DNA of 64,000 nt, taken from positions 496,001-560,000 of the forward strand of contig CAVOOW010000006.1 in assembly GCA_963697675.1 (NCBI GenBank). The letters are read 5' to 3'. The notes under the pieces are model-generated. The model did not search any database and was not told the DNA's origin. It saw only the letters and a program-made list of their open reading frames with translations. Positions 63,666-64,000 of this stretch are shown piece after piece. The stretch's first letter is position 1; each line of letters begins with the position of its first letter. Position numbers and translations under genes: made by a program. Source of the DNA: CAVOOW01 sp963697675. GTDB lineage: Bacteria; Actinomycetota; Actinomycetes; JACCUZ01.

Positions 63666-64000
63666 GTGATCTCAGCGGCCGACATTGTGGGCATGGCCTT
63701 CGCCACCGCACACGCAGACCGGCTCGCCGGAGAAGCTCGAGTCTTCGAGTTCCTCCGCTCCCACGCGCCGACCGACCGCGTCAGCATCTGTGTCTCGACC
63801 AGTGGCCGGCGCGGGCTCAGTCCCACCGCTGAGCTGCTCCGCCAGCAGGGCGCGGCCACCGGTTGCCACGTCGCGCTGGCCGAGACCGGCCACATCGCCG
63901 CGCGTTTCATCGACGCCATCGTCTGGGGCACCGCGGTCGACGTCGAGTGCTTCCTCATGTTGATCAGCCCGGCGCTGACCGGCTCGGTCGGTCGACGTGC
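63666..64000 (+). CDS. Unrecognised protein, cut by the right edge
   Basis: An open frame from GTG 63666 (or ATG 63693) to the window end, at least 111 codons, with no stop. It reads MAFATAHADRLAGEARVFEFL, then DRVSICVSTSGRRGLSPTAELLRQQGAATG, then HIAARFIDAIVWGTAVDVECFLMLIS. Hydrophobic and polar positions alternate as in a folded cytosolic protein and codon use matches the neighbours. I do not recognise the family. The opposite-strand frame over the same bases (63650-63958) is an alternative I think less likely. Confidence 0.45.
   Translation, partial: MISAADIVGMAFATAHADRLAGEARVFEFLRSHAPTDRVSICVSTSGRRGLSPTAELLRQQGAATGCHVALAETGHIAARFIDAIVWGTAVDVECFLMLISPALTGSVGRR

Overview
The window comes from a high-GC actinobacterium, most likely a member of the Nocardioidaceae or a near relative. 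The evidence is the strongly G+C-biased codon use, three LytR-CpsA-Psr (LCP) proteins, UDP-galactopyranose mutase beside a teichoic-acid type polymerase, an acyl-CoA carboxylase with a separate epsilon subunit, a TIGR03089 protein, a DUF222/HNH protein and a mycothiol-type TIGR03086 protein. From memory, the backbone follows the Mycobacterium tuberculosis Rv3267-Rv3304 region: LCP and TIGR03089, fadE25, purE, purK, a GtrA protein, a PH-domain protein, birA, accD5, accE5, maf, accA3 and lpdA keep their relative order. Accessory blocks separate them.

Region by region. (1) 0-5 kb: two large secreted cell-wall proteins on the minus strand, a SpoIID-type protein with FG-GAP-like repeats and a PGRP/amidase. 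(2) 5-9 kb: TIGR03089, an LCP ligase and a two-subunit 3-oxoacid CoA-transferase. (3) 9-20 kb: an envelope-glycan locus. It holds a minus-strand operon glf - CDP-glycerol glycerophosphotransferase - ABC permease - ABC ATPase, a divergent GT2 glycosyltransferase, two more LCP proteins, a pentapeptide-repeat protein, a thioesterase and two methyltransferases. (4) 20-27.4 kb: two paralogous GT4 glycosyltransferases in tandem, pushed apart by a nested pair of insertion sequences (an IS1380 element with an IS110/IS1111-type element placed on its right end). (5) 27.4-30.8 kb: acyl-CoA dehydrogenase, a CoA-binding protein, purE and purK. (6) 30.8-41.6 kb: accessory block with tandem repeats, a DUF222/HNH gene, an ECF41-type sigma factor divergent from an epimerase, a secreted beta-helix protein, a nucleoside phosphorylase, a Rid protein, zinc-ribbon proteins and an acyl-CoA dehydrogenase. 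(7) 41.7-50 kb: GtrA, a two-component system, a very large polytopic membrane protein, an MFS transporter and an acyl-CoA carboxylase beta subunit. (8) 50-53.6 kb: a diguanylate cyclase, HMG-CoA lyase and enoyl-CoA hydratase; with the carboxylases they resemble leucine/branched-chain acyl-CoA catabolism. (9) 53.6-64 kb: PH protein, BirA, propionyl/acyl-CoA carboxylase beta and epsilon, Maf, biotin carboxylase-BCCP alpha chain, a repeat-flanked membrane protein, an LpdA-like flavoprotein, a gamma-glutamylcyclotransferase-like protein and one gene cut by the right edge.

The functional logic is (a) making, exporting and attaching surface glycopolymers (Glf, glycosyltransferases, glycerophosphotransferase, ABC exporter, LCP ligases) and (b) biotin-dependent acyl-CoA carboxylation with its biotin ligase and acyl-CoA oxidation enzymes.

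Quality warning. At least sixteen genes are interrupted by one- or two-base frameshifts, often in GC-rich runs. They are densest at 11.1-13.8 kb and 25.9-27.3 kb, yet the encoded motifs stay intact once the frame is restored. I read most of these as sequencing indels rather than true pseudogenes and give full conceptual gene spans.

The most interesting item is the IS nest. The IS110/IS1111-type element sits on the terminal inverted repeat of the IS1380 copy, both junctions share a CT core, and its 446-base non-coding region carries short copies of both junction sequences. That is what a bridge RNA/seekRNA guide would look like.
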